DNA of 64,000 nucleotides from Primulina eburnea (GCF_022965805.1 NC_133106.1:36879913-36943912); one strand, 5' to 3'; shown: positions 46,327 to 57,168, numbered from the stretch's first letter. The notes: generated by a model not told the origin, from the letters alone. Numbers and translations are program-made.

Positions 46327-47160
46327 GTCAAAGAAAATAATTAATATGCTGGAGCCTGGACGATTTGATTTTATATTTTTCTTGTTTTGAAAGTTAAAGA
46401 TGAAAATTGTACGGATTAGCACAAATTCTTAATCACCTTGAGAAAAATTATCAAATGATGTAGAAATCTAGAATTATATTTAACCATGTGCATATATTTC
46501 ACAGCTTCGTGAAGGAAACAAATAGTAAATTTGTTGGTGCAATTATTTCCATAAGATTTATCTCGTTGGATTGAAATTTGATTTTTGATAAAGATTATGA
46601 TAAATTATTTGGTGAGTATGAATAAATCCCAAGATTGGATTCTAATAGAGTCCAGATTAATCATATTAATGAGTGATTCTATCAATTTTTTTTTCATATA
46701 TAATATCATAATTCCTTGTATCTAAATAACTGATAGTCGAACCATAAATAAATTATAGAAAATTCGATGTATTAAAACTAAATTCAAATGCGAGATTAGT
46801 CAAAATATTATATTAGGGCTTATGATAAAGTCCAATTTGCATGAAACTGACTTAATTCGATAAGTTTGTTATATATCACAATATTTGAATAATATCTGAT
46901 GATATATTCGAGTTGTTTCGAAATCATTCAAATTTCAAGCTTGATCACATCAAAATATGGGATGGATGAAACGTATTAGCTTAAGATAAAGAAGAACAAA
47001 ATTGAAGTGATAATTTTGATATGTCAACATATATATAATTTGAATTTTATAGGAATCCAGTTTCCCAAGCACCCCAATTACCTACGTTATAAAACCCTCT
47101 CAGGACATTCTTTCAGTCTTCGATCGTACTTTTGCCATCAAGAGTGACAGAAGCTTTACA
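45441..47160. other. Spacer between the two prolamin-like genes
   Basis: AT-rich, with a (TA)n microsatellite at about 46269–46322 and sequence similar to the region upstream of copy 1. A TATA-like TTATAAAA lies near 47088, about 70 bp before the next ATG. Confidence 0.5.
46269..46322. repeat. (TA)n microsatellite
   Basis: About 26 uninterrupted units. The frames reading Ile-Tyr repeats here are artefacts. Confidence 0.95.
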
Positions 47161-49046
47161 ATGGCGGAAAAAGGTGTGACGATTTTCTTTTTGTCGTTGT
47201 TTATTCTTCTGTCACTAAGCCAAGGTGAGAGCCATGGAGAGTGTCAAGCGAGGGATAATTTCCTCAAATTTTGTGGGACTAACTTCGGATTAAGTTTACT
47301 TCATGTTCGAGCCCGTCCCTATTGTTGCCAGCAAGTTAGGAATATTCACGACCATTGTCTCGTAGGACTGAGCAAAAGAGAACAAGACTTCATCAATGGT
47401 GCCACCAAAATTTGCGATAACCCGTGGATAGATGTTCCTCCGTTCAATCATCCACCGCCTCCACCCGCAACTCTTCCTCCACCACCACCACCTGTGTCTC
47501 CCCCAACCGAACCACCGTCTCAACCACTGAATCCGCATAAAATCTGTCAATCGGTGACTCAACTATTGGACACTTGTGGCGGGACCGGCTTTCTTGCTCC
47601 GGAAGATGCACGTACTTACTGTTGCTTGCAAGTCAGAAAGATCACGAAGCATTGCTACGTTAGCAGCTTGGATCCCATGGAACGTAAATTGCTCCAAGTT
47701 GCAAAGAATATTTGTGACAATCGTCATGCGCCTTTGCCGCCTCCACCTCCTCCGGTCATACCACCGTCGCCATCCCCATCACCAATCACTCCAACCCCAA
47801 CACCATCTCCAGATGTTCCAATCCCGGTGCCATCTCCTGATGCTCCAACACCAATTCCATGCCCAGATGTACCATCCCCATCACCATCGCCCGACTCACT
47901 GCCACCATCTCCATCCCCTCCATCCCATCTCCTGATGCTCCAATACCAATACCAATCCCAATCCCAGATGGACCATCCCCATCCCCATCGCCATCGCCTG
48001 ACTCACTACCACCATCTCCATCTCCTGATGCCCCAACCCCATCACCAGACTCTCCACCACCGTCTCCTGATGCTCCTACCCCAGCACCATCGCCAGATTC
48101 ACCACCAAACCCTCCATCCCCATCTCCTTATGCTCCTACCCCAGTTCCTACACCAGTACCATCACCAAACCCTCTACCACCATCTCCTGATGTTCCTACA
48201 CCAGTACCATCGCCTGATTCACCACCAAACGCTCCATCCCCATCCCCTGATGTTCCAACACCTGTACCATCACCAAACTATCTACCACCATCTCCTGTCG
48301 TTCCTACCCCAGTACCATCGCCTGATTCACCACCAAACTCTCCATCCCCGTCCCCGTCCCCGTCCCCTGATGTTCCAACACCCGTACCATCACCAAACTC
48401 TCTACCACCATCTCCTGATGTTGTCTCAATCCCAGTACCGTCACCAAATTCTCCACCACCATCTCCAGATGCTCCAACACCAGGACCATCCCCATCACCA
48501 CCTCCATCTCCATTCACTCCAACCCCAGCACCATCTCCAGATTCTCCAACCCCATCTCCAAACTCTCCATCACCATCTCCTGGTGTTCCAAGCCCAGCAC
48601 CATCGCCAGATTCACCGCCATCTCCTGATATTCCAACCCCAGCACCATCCCCATCACCTTATGTTCCAACCTCAAGTCCAACCCCAGCACCATCCTCAGA
48701 CGTTCCAAACCCAACTCCAGAACCGCCATTGCCATCTCCAGATGTTCCAACCCCATTACCATCACCGTTCCATCGCACCCGCCCCACGACATGTTCGATA
48801 GACACAGTGCTGTATGATTCATGCAATCCAAAAAAACCATCTGTTTCTGATGCAAGCAATTCTTCAGAAGCAGAAAAAGAGTTCATTTCACAAAATACCA
48901 GCACGGGGTTCATGACTGATAAAGCAGGCTGTTGCGTTGGATTTGCCATCTTGACAAACGACTGCATGCCTACCATTAAAGATCTATCCTTCGCAAAGAG
49001 AAATATGTACAACTACCTGGAGGTAGCATGTCGTTCCCCTTATTAA
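47161..49046 (+). CDS. Multi-module prolamin-like, Pro/Ser-rich secreted protein (one frameshift)
   Basis: No intron is evident. A signal peptide (about 1–25) is followed by module 1 with C28, C38, C55, C56, C66, C85. A Pro-rich spacer leads to module 2 with C129, C139, C154, C155, C165, C185. Both show the C-x9-C, CC-x9-C, C spacing of prolamin-like domains (ECA1/EC1 type, egg-cell and embryo-sac secreted proteins). A linker of about 330 residues of SP, PSPD and PTPVPSP repeats resembles hydroxyproline-rich extensins. Module 3 (TTCSIDTVLYDSC, AGCCVGFAILTNDC, EVAC) lies in another frame. One base appears to be missing at about 47924–47927. As read, the first frame runs on to 48801 (546 residues) without module 3; the module-3 frame ends at 49046. 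It may be a real mutation, a polymorphism or an assembly error in a repeat. Confidence 0.75.
47740..48770 (+). repeat. Coding minisatellite of the Pro/Ser linker
   Basis: Imperfect repeats of units such as CCATCTCCTGATGTTCC and CCAGTACCATCGCC, mostly multiples of 6 or 9 bp. They encode SPSPD, VPTPVPSP and DSPP. The neighbouring frame is also free of stops. Confidence 0.85.
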
Positions 49047-49565
49047 GGGACTTCACGCACTTACTTTTGGTACGTTGGAAGTTTTATAATTTAGATTACA
49101 TATGACTTTAGATTAACGTTTAATGGTTGAGTTAGGTGAATTTTGTCGTGATTTTTGACAAGAGCTCGTTATTTGTGATTGGTTTATTATATTAATGTTC
49201 GTTGAGAAGTTTAGTACATACTTATATATTAGTTGATTTTGATGTGTTTCCGTCCATCTTGATTGAAATTTTTTTTTTACTAGCAAAGGTTTTTACACCA
49301 TAGTTATAATTTTTTTTTTCTTACTTACTATATATATATATGAATTTAATCTTTTTACACGTCCATCTAAACAGTTGAGATTATTACAATATCTTGCAAC
49401 TAATGCATTCACAACTTGAGCTTTTGGCATAAGAAATACAGGGAAACAAGGTTAGTGGCTCATAGATAAACACTAATTGAATAACAAATGTTATTCATTA
49501 TTCAATATACCATCATTTTATCGATTTATTTTTAATCCTTCACTTGAATAAAATACGAAGAAATG
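49047..49565. other. 3' flanks of the prolamin-like gene (+) and peptide copy B (-)
   Basis: AT-rich. From about 49480 the sequence is clearly similar to the 3' flank of peptide copy A (ATTCAATATACCATCATTTT). Confidence 0.55.
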
Positions 49566-49814
49566 TCACAATTTTCCTCCCGAGAGATCAAGCCCTTTTC
49601 CCTTCTTCGGTGCCGGTGCCGGTGCCCGTGCACACATGTTGTGGCAAGCACGAGGACAACTAGATCCAGGAATGGTTCCCGCACCGTTGCACTTGCGCAT
49701 ACACATGGTAAAGCAATCAACAGGAACATGGTGATCTGCATTTGCCACACAAATAAAGAGAACCATCACCATCACAACACACACAAGTAGCCCGAACCCT
49801 CTTCCCTTCATCAT
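49566..49814 (-). CDS. Secreted six-cysteine peptide, copy B
   Basis: 82 residues in one exon, with a signal peptide to about residue 26 and the mature core DCFTMCMRKC and SCPRACHNMC (C-x3-C-x3-C-x10-C-x3-C-x3-C). Unlike copies A and C it keeps a basic tail (APAPAPKKGKGLDLSGGKL). The homologous DNA is still present behind the stop codons of A and C, so this is probably the ancestral length. A CTATAAATA box lies on the minus strand at about 49902–49910. Confidence 0.82.
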   Translation of the reverse strand: MMKGRGFGLLVCVVMVMVLFICVANADHHVPVDCFTMCMRKCNGAGTIPGSSCPRACHNMCARAPAPAPKKGKGLDLSGGKL

Positions 49815-50293
49815 CTTTTGTTTGACTTGAGAAAATTATATTTAGATGTTCTCTGTTATGTGCTAGCTAGTGTGTGTATCAATGTAGGGGTACTTCGCGC
49901 GTATTTATAGTTGTTGAAAATTTGAATTCTTGGAATATTTAATACATATATTTAATATATTTTGCCTTTTTTAATTTTATATTAAATTCAATGGAATTGT
50001 GTATAGATTATGTAATTAACTCAAGATTTATGCCTTCTTTATCAAGTTCATTGATTTTTACTAAAATATTACGGATACAGTGAATTATATCATGCAATTT
50101 TGACAAATAGGGATACTTTTGGAGGAATTGTGCGTTTACACACACTAATGAGAAATTGATATATGCTCAAACGTTTGTCGCGTTACTAAATTAAATTTTT
50201 TAAATAATAATAATAATGTAATTATTATAATATTTTAAACAGTACAATAATTTAAACGACATGTGTACATTGTTCTCATAACATTAACTATTA

Positions 50294-50472
50294 GGCAAAA
50301 ACTTGTGTGAGACGGTCTCACGGGTCGTATCTGTGAGACGGATCTCTTATTTGGGTCACCCATGCAAAAGTATTACTTTTTATGTTAAAAGTATTACTTT
50401 TTATTGTGAATATGGGTAGGATTGACCCGTCTCACAGATGATCCGTGAGACGGTCTCACATAAGACCTACTC
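50294..50472 (+). mobile_element. Element M copy with 9-bp target duplication
   Basis: 179 bp, from GGCAAAAACTTGTGTGAG to GACCTACTC, flanked exactly by TAACTATTA (50285–50293 and 50473–50481). Confidence 0.95.
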
Positions 50473-50678
50473 TAACTATTATTACATCCACAACCGACAA
50501 ACTAACTTTTAAAGAAATTATACATAAAATTTATTGTTAATGGAAAATGGTAACAATTATTACCCCATGACATTTTAATACATGTTGAGTACTAAACTAC
50601 CGTCTCATCATATCACAAAATAGAAAATTTTTAGCCCAAAAATAAATTAAAATTTAAAGTAAGGTGGATGTAATTAAA

Positions 50679-50860
50679 GGCAAAAACTTGTGTGAGACGG
50701 TCTCACGGGTCGTATTTCGTGAGACGGATCTTTATTTGGATCCTCCATGAAAAAGTATTACTTTTTATGCTAAAAGTATAACTTTTTATTGTGAATGTGG
50801 GTAGGATTGACCCGTCTCACAGATTAAGATCCGTGAGACGGTCTCACATGAGACCCACTC
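50679..50860 (+). mobile_element. Element M copy with 9-bp target duplication
   Basis: 182 bp. The flanking GTAATTAAA and GTAATTAAG differ only in the last base. Confidence 0.94.
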
Positions 50861-51077
50861 GTAATTAAGACTAAGACCGAGGACTGCAGAGACTGCAATT
50901 TGCAACTATCACTTTAAAATATAAATATTTAAATTCCACCTAACTATACTAAATTTGAGGAGCTTAGACTCACAAACTTTAGTATCATTGCATGTTTTGT
51001 AATATATCAAAAATATTTATTTCCTCAAATTCCAAAATATTTTATTTTTATTTGATAAAATATATACGTTATAGAAT

Positions 51078-51241
51078 AGTTCTTTTGTGAGACGGTCTCA
51101 CGAATCTTTATCTGTGAGACGGGTCAACCCTACCGATATTCACAATAAAAAGTAATACTCTTAGCATAAAAAATAATATTTTTCATAAATGACCCAAATA
51201 AGAGATCCGTCTGACAAATACGACCCGTGAGACCGTCTCAA
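51078..51241 (-). mobile_element. Element M copy in reverse orientation, ends eroded
   Basis: GTGAGACGGTCTCACGAATC to GTGAGACCGTCTCA with the usual interior. The outer bases at both ends are missing or changed. Confidence 0.88.
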
Positions 51242-51304
51242 ATTACAAAATATTCTATTTTTATTTAATAAAATATATATAATGTATATCTATATTTAAT
51301 ATAA

Positions 51305-51486
51305 GGCAAAAACTTGTGTGAGACGGTCTCACGGGTCAAATTTTGTGAGACGGATCTTTATTTGGGTAATCCATGAAATTGTATTGCTTTTTATGCTAAG
51401 AGTACTACTTTTTATAGTGAATATGGGTAGGGTTGACCCGTCTCACAGATTAAAATCCGTGAGACGGTCTCACATGAGACCTACTC
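51305..51486 (+). mobile_element. Element M copy with 9-bp target duplication
   Basis: 182 bp. The flanking TTAATATAA and TTAATATAT agree in eight of nine bases. The right duplication passes directly into a (TA)n microsatellite. Confidence 0.92.

Positions 51487-51489
<3 letters not shown>

Positions 51490-51563
<74 letters not shown>
51490..51563. repeat. (TA)n microsatellite with a short (TG)n end
   Basis: More than 30 TA units directly after an element M insertion. Confidence 0.95.
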
Positions 51564-52375
51564 ATGATTAGATTTGAGGAGCTTATAGTAACAAACTTTG
51601 ATGTCATGGTATGTTTTTTGATAAACCAAAAATACAATTGGTATTCTCAAACTACAAAATATTCTATTTTTATGTGATAAAAATATCATTAAACATGTTT
51701 TATTACATTTGAATCTATCTATATCTTAATAAAGTATCCTAATAAAATATTTCTATATTATTGATCACTATTTTTGAATTTTTAAATTAAATAATCATAT
51801 TAATCATAACATAAAAAATTATTATAAAAAATGTTTAAAATTTTAAGATGATCTCTCGAAAACCAAAAATATTATTTAAAACCGAAATTTTTTAATATGT
51901 ATGTGTGCAAAGTACCACCAGTGATATGATCAAATTTTAAGTCATATATGTTTAATTTTAAATTTTTTAACAGTAAATCCAAATTTACTTCTGCGCGCTT
52001 CATGTATTGGTCTAAATAAAGTATAATGTAGCATTTCTTAATTTATCATTACATGTTTGTCATAGTTATAAATGGAGTAAGCAATTAACTTCAGCAGTTG
52101 ATCTTTTGCGGTTGCAGCAGACACTAGCTCGCAAATTTAAGCAGGGCCGACAGTTTGGATTTACTGTTAAATTTTTTAAAAAATTCAACATATGACTTAA
52201 AATTTGATAATATAAACGTTTGGAATGTTGTACTGTTTAAAATATTGGGGTAATTATACCATTATCATTAGTTAAAACATTTGATTTGGTAAAGCAACAA
52301 ACTTTTGATCATAAATCAATTTTTCATTAGTCTGTGTGTTTGCACAATTCCTCCAAAAATATCCCTCTTCATCAA

Positions 52376-52557
52376 GGCAAAAACTTTTGTGAGATGGTCT
52401 CACGGATCGTATTTTGTGAGACGTATATCTTATTTGGGTTATCAATGAAAAAGTATTACTTTTTATGCTAAGAGTATTATTTTTTATTGTGAATATCGAT
52501 AGGGCTGACCCGTCTCACAGATAAAAATTCGTGATATCGTCTCCCAAAAAGCTACTC
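52376..52557 (+). mobile_element. Element M copy inside the promoter-side unit of peptide copy C
   Basis: 182 bp. The flanking CTTCATCAA and CTTCGTCAA agree in eight of nine bases. Copies A and B lack the insertion at the matching place. Confidence 0.94.
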
Positions 52558-52747
52558 CTTCGTCAAAATAATTCACCATACCCGTAATCTTTTAGTAAAA
52601 AACCCATGAACATGATAAAGAAGGCATAAATCTTGAGTGAATTACATAATCTATACACAATTCCAATGAATTTAATATAAAGTTAAAAAAGGCAAAATAT
52701 ATTAAATCTATGCATTGAATATTCCAAGAATTCAAATTTCCAACAAC

Positions 52748-52756
52748 TATAAATAC
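52748..52756 (+). promoter_or_regulatory. TATA box of peptide copy C
   Basis: CTATAAATA 79 bp upstream of the ATG at 52835, matching copies A and B. Confidence 0.7.
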
Positions 52757-52834
52757 GACGCACCCCTACTTTGATACACACACTGGCACATAAAAGAGAA
52801 CATCTAAATATATTTTTCTCAAGCCAAACAAAAG

Positions 52835-53044
52835 ATGATGAAGGGAAAAGGGTTGGGGCTACTTGTGTGTGTTGTGATGGTGATGGTTCTCTTTATTTGT
52901 GTGGCAAATGGAGACCAGCATTTTCCTGTTGATTGCTTTGCCAGGTGTATGCGCATGTGCAACGGTGATGAAACCCTTCCTGGATCTAGTTGTCCTCGTA
53001 CTTGCCACAACAGGTGTACACGACCACCGGCACGGGCACCGTAG
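52835..53044 (+). CDS. Secreted six-cysteine peptide, copy C
   Basis: 69 residues, one exon. Signal peptide MMKGKGLGLLVCVVMVMVLF to about residue 26, then DCFARCMRMC and SCPRTCHNRC in the family spacing. It ends at RPPARAP like copy A, so A and C are the closer pair. They lie in opposite orientation and about 18.7 kb apart, or about 11 kb if the Gypsy element is removed. Regulation is likely similar, since the promoter-side sequence is conserved, but this copy has an element M insertion about 280 bp upstream of the ATG. Confidence 0.8.
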   Translation: MMKGKGLGLLVCVVMVMVLFICVANGDQHFPVDCFARCMRMCNGDETLPGSSCPRTCHNRCTRPPARAP

Positions 53045-53198
53045 AAAGGGAAAAGTGTTTGATATCTCTGGAGGAAAATTGTGACTTTTCTTAAAGTTTG
53101 ATTCAAGTGACGGATTAAAAAATAAATCGAATAAAATGATGATATATTGAATAATAAATAACTTTTGTTTGTTCAATCCGTGTTTCTTCTTTCGCAAC

Positions 53199-53369
53199 TG
53201 TTAAGATTGGAACTTGAACCTAACTCAACCCCAAAAGCTAGCTCAAGGAGGGAGGATTGTCCAAGACAATATATGCAACTCCCAGGTTATTTATCATACT
53301 GGCTTGGACAACACTCCCCCCTTGAGCTAGCTTTTGGGGTTGAGTTAGGTCCAAGTTCCAATCTTAACA
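53199..53369. mobile_element. Foldback element with long inverted repeats
   Basis: 171 bp. The outer about 50 bp at each end are inverse complements (TGTTAAGATTGGAACTTG against CAAGTTCCAATCTTAACA, and CCCCAAAAGCTAGCTCAAGG against its inverse). It is flanked by GCAAC on both sides. Peptide copy A has the uninterrupted site (minus strand of about 33780–33800). Confidence 0.9.
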
Positions 53370-54624
53370 GCAACTCATATTTCTAGTGATCGCTAAAACA
53401 ATTTTCCGATTAATGTCGTTGGGGTAATGCCATAATATTTCAAAAGTTTCGCACATGCTTTTGTTTAACTTGTTGAAATCGCATCCAAATTTATATGGAA
53501 CTTGATTCAGATTCGGCCAAAAAAAAAAAAAGAAATTGGAATTAAAATCTACGCAGCTTCTTTCCAAAACTTCGAATCTATACCTCGTTCTTTGATTTTT
53601 TCACAAATAACCGAAATTGTGTAATAATTTTGATATATTTTCATGTTTAATCCTATAAAATCCAAAAAATATTCTTCTTTTCTAGCCTAATTTTAAAGTG
53701 CGAACAAAGAACCAAAGTTATCCTTATACATTATGATAGTATATTGTCTGGAATTGAAAATATTTGGAAAGATGGAATTTTAAAAAGAGAAAGGTATATT
53801 TGATTAAATTTGATGGGTTTGATTACAAAATTGAAAGGGAAATCTAGTGATTTGAATTATGAATAAACAATTTTTTTAAAAAATAATAATTTAATTTACT
53901 CATAAATTTAATTTTTATTTCAAATTTTATACATGTCATTTTTCCAAAAATCTATACTATTAATTCACACCCACTTATAATTATATATTTCATTATTTTT
54001 ATAAATTATTTCAAAATCGATTAAATATATTTTATATTAAAAAATCTATAAATAATCTGTTTATCTGAAAAAAACTCCATTGCTTTTACTACTAAAAACC
54101 TAATTTATCAAACTTTGTTTATTCTTTCAATTTTCGCTTGATAAAATTCGTATTTTCATTTCTTTAAAAAGATATTTAATTCTGTTAAAAAAAAAAAAGG
54201 TATTTAATAAAATTATTTTTTCATATGTTTAACACTAATTTTTGTTCTATGTCTTGACGTACGATACGTGAATATTCATATAAAATTATTAATAAACAAA
54301 GTATTTAAACAAAAATAGCAATACAATTTTTTTATACAAATAATATCATTTTTAATTTTCAAAGAAAATTTCTAAATGACAATTCAAGGTATTTCTCCGA
54401 ACAATGGATTTAATATACCACGCCCATATACGTATTTATAAAACATTATTTCTGAATTTCAAATGATATAATACGTAGGTGTATCGAATTAACTCGGGTA
54501 TAACATTAAATTTGATCTGAATTAATTTGATATGTTCATATATCTTATATTCTATATACATTTTTTTTAACCGTAAAAATGCAATCCTCATTAATAATGA
54601 ATTCACAATCCAACACTTAAATAT

Positions 54625-54807
54625 GAGTGAGTATCACGTGAGACCGTCTCACGGATCTTAATATGTGAGACGGGTCAACCCTACCGATATTCACAATGAA
54701 AAATAATATTCTTAGCATAAAAAAGTAATAATTTTTCATGGATGACCCAAATAATAGATCTATCTCACAAATATAATATGTGAAACCGTCTCATACAAGT
54801 TTTTGCT
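54625..54807 (-). mobile_element. Element M copy with 9-bp target duplication, reverse orientation
   Basis: 183 bp, from GAGTGAGTATCACGTGAGAC to CAAGTTTTTGCT, flanked exactly by CTTAAATAT (54616–54624 and 54808–54816). Confidence 0.94.
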
Positions 54808-55514
54808 CTTAAATATAATAACAATTACTTAAATCGAGTTTGGATTTGATGAAATATTTTAAGAGATAGATTGAAATGATTCAAAAAATAACTAGTTGAG
54901 GTTTGAAATTCATTATAGTGTACATATATTTTGTCAAAAAAGCAATAGATTTGTTATTATAGATTTAAAATCTCTATTTTCAATTCCCTTCGTCCATCCA
55001 AATGTAACATAAAAGTTTGCAATAAGAAAATAAAATAACTTTTATATTATGGTGTATATTGAATACATACATGTCATTGATCTCTTCAGTGTTAGTCAAA
55101 ATTACACAAATCGATCTCCCCACGAGCAGTAAGATATCTCATACAACATTAACAAAGCAGTTCACAAGGCCATACCAAAAATCATCCAGTTTCACAAAAT
55201 TGCATGAATATAAATAATTCACAGAATCCATAATCATTTGGTAATAAGCCCGTGATTCTAACGAAGAACGCGTAAATCTCGTGTGAATTGCATAATCTAT
55301 ACAAAAACACGAATGGATTTAAACTAAAAGGCGCAATATTTCAAATTGCTTTGAAGATATCATAAATCTATGCATTGAATATTCCAAGAATTCAAATTTG
55401 CAACAACTATATATAAATTAAATACCACCCCCTACTTAATTTGTTGTACTGGCTGTGGCAAACATAGAAGAGGATATCCATATATATACAATTTATTTTA
55501 GTTAAAAGAACACG

Positions 55515-55739
55515 ATGAAGGGAAGAGGGTACTTGGGGCTTGTGTGTGTTTTGATAGTAATGATGCTCTTTTTGTGTGTGGCAAATGCAGATCTCATGAA
55601 TGTTGATGACCGTTGCTTGGATATATGTATACACAAGATCTGCACCAAGAAAGGAAGGCGTCCTGGAACTCCTTGTTATGAGTTTTGCAGCCAGAAGTGT
55701 AATCCGCCGCCATCGCGGAGGATGGGACAAAGGGTTTGA
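55515..55739 (+). CDS. Secreted six-cysteine peptide, copy D (diverged)
   Basis: 74 residues in one exon. Signal peptide MKGRGYLGLVCVLIVMMLFL to about residue 25 (CVANA). The mature part has RCLDICIHKIC and PCYEFCSQKC. The spacing is C-x3-C-x4-C-x10-C-x3-C-x3-C, one residue longer than in A–C. The mature part has changed far more than the signal peptide, and it ends in a Pro/Arg-rich tail. DNA behind the stop resembles the tail codons of copy B. Confidence 0.8.
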   Translation: MKGRGYLGLVCVLIVMMLFLCVANADLMNVDDRCLDICIHKICTKKGRRPGTPCYEFCSQKCNPPPSRRMGQRV

Positions 55740-57168
55740 TCTCTCAGGAGGAAAAATGTGACCATGTCATGAATAACTTGTGTATTTTCTTCATGTTTTA
55801 TGCGACTGATATATGGTTCCAATCAGTGTTTCTTCCAAATTTTCTAACTATATTTTAATTAATGTCGTGGGGTAACGCCAATTTTCAAATGTTTTCACAT
55901 TTGATTTTTCTGAAGCTCTTATTTACTAAAGTCATCCATCGGTATTGTAGTCATGCTTATCATTTGTTGTAAATATTGTAGACGATCGACTAATTGTGCA
56001 GCTCACGTACGTTTCACCATCTTTTGGTTTATCGTATGGAAGAACACTAAAATTGTGCCCTTTGTGTTTTAGCCTTTTGTAAAGATAACTTTATGGGATG
56101 ATAATATGATGTCTTGTTCCTAAAAAAAAACGATGAAAATCCGCCAACATAGCTTATAATAAACAACAAAAAAGAAAAGGGGAGACCACAACTTAATATT
56201 ATAAAACACCAAAAGGTATGGATTTTTTGCTCTCTTTTCTTTCTATTTGATTGAGAATTAAGAAGTGTGGTTTTAAAGGGATCAAAATGATTCGTTTTAA
56301 TTTCTTTAACTTCTTTTAATTATCTATGAGCCAAAAGTACTAATATGCCCTCTTTTAAGGTTGATTCTCGATTCAAGAAAGGGACAAGGGTTGACATTAT
56401 ATTAGTATGAAAGGTCCATGGATGTATTTAAATTTTACCCAACAAATTTATTCTATATATATGACTTGAACTTGAGTGGAAATGAAACTCAAGTTGTTCT
56501 AATAACCGAGAATCAGTCGGGTTTGTGACCGATCTATTTAATGTCTAAAAATGGTGTCCAAGATACCAAAAAAATTATAATAAATATACTGTTAATTTTA
56601 TCTTTTTGATGAAACTAAAAATCAGTTAATCTTTAATTCACTATAAATTTACATATTTGCCAAAATACCCTGCAAACCCTGCCATTTACGATTAGAAATA
56701 TGTATAACTACTCGTTTGTACTTTAATGACAGTTACAAATTATATTTCCTGAAAATATTTGATAGGTTTGAGAGGACGGATTTCAAATAATTCATTTAAA
56801 ATTTTCATTTAATTGAACGATCATATATTATATAATTTAAATTTTAATAATAATTATGATGTATTTCAAATTTATTTATAACGAAATTATCTCAAAATTT
56901 TCACGGAATCAAAATTTTCCATGCAAACGAGTTTAAATATCATTAAGACGACCGCTAATATGTCGCACTACAGGTTGCGAAATATACGAGGCCTGGTGGA
57001 ACATGAATTGACTAACTTACCCTTGCTCAGTCCTCTTTATCCTGCGTAGTATGGCAGCTCGGGAAACCCATTTCCTTGTATTTGTTTCTTGCGTTGGACT
57101 TCTGATGCGCTCTATCCCTATTCTGTAATTCGCTTCCTCCACGGTCAGCATTCAGTGTTGTTGCTGCG
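55740..57168. other. Spacer and 5' region of NAA15
   Basis: 3' flank of copy D and AT-rich DNA. From about 57000 it becomes GC-richer as the 5' UTR of NAA15. No other gene seen. Confidence 0.5.

Larger units (their letters stand above)
49815..52834. other. Spacer rich in element M
   Basis: Holds the promoter of copy B, five element M copies (50294, 50679, about 51078, 51305, 52376), a long (TA)n run and AT-rich DNA. From about 52270 the sequence is the promoter-side homologous unit of peptide copy C. Confidence 0.6.
53045..55514. other. Spacer between peptide copies C and D
   Basis: Contains the foldback element at 53199–53369, AT-rich DNA and an element M at 54625–54807. From about 55370 there is promoter sequence similar to the other peptide genes (TGCATTGAATATTCCAAGAA). 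A TATATATAA lies at about 55409. Confidence 0.55.

Noticed and set aside
46101..46422. Frames with long Ile-Tyr runs, here and at 51318–51689
   Set aside because: They are translations of (TA)n microsatellites and of element M.
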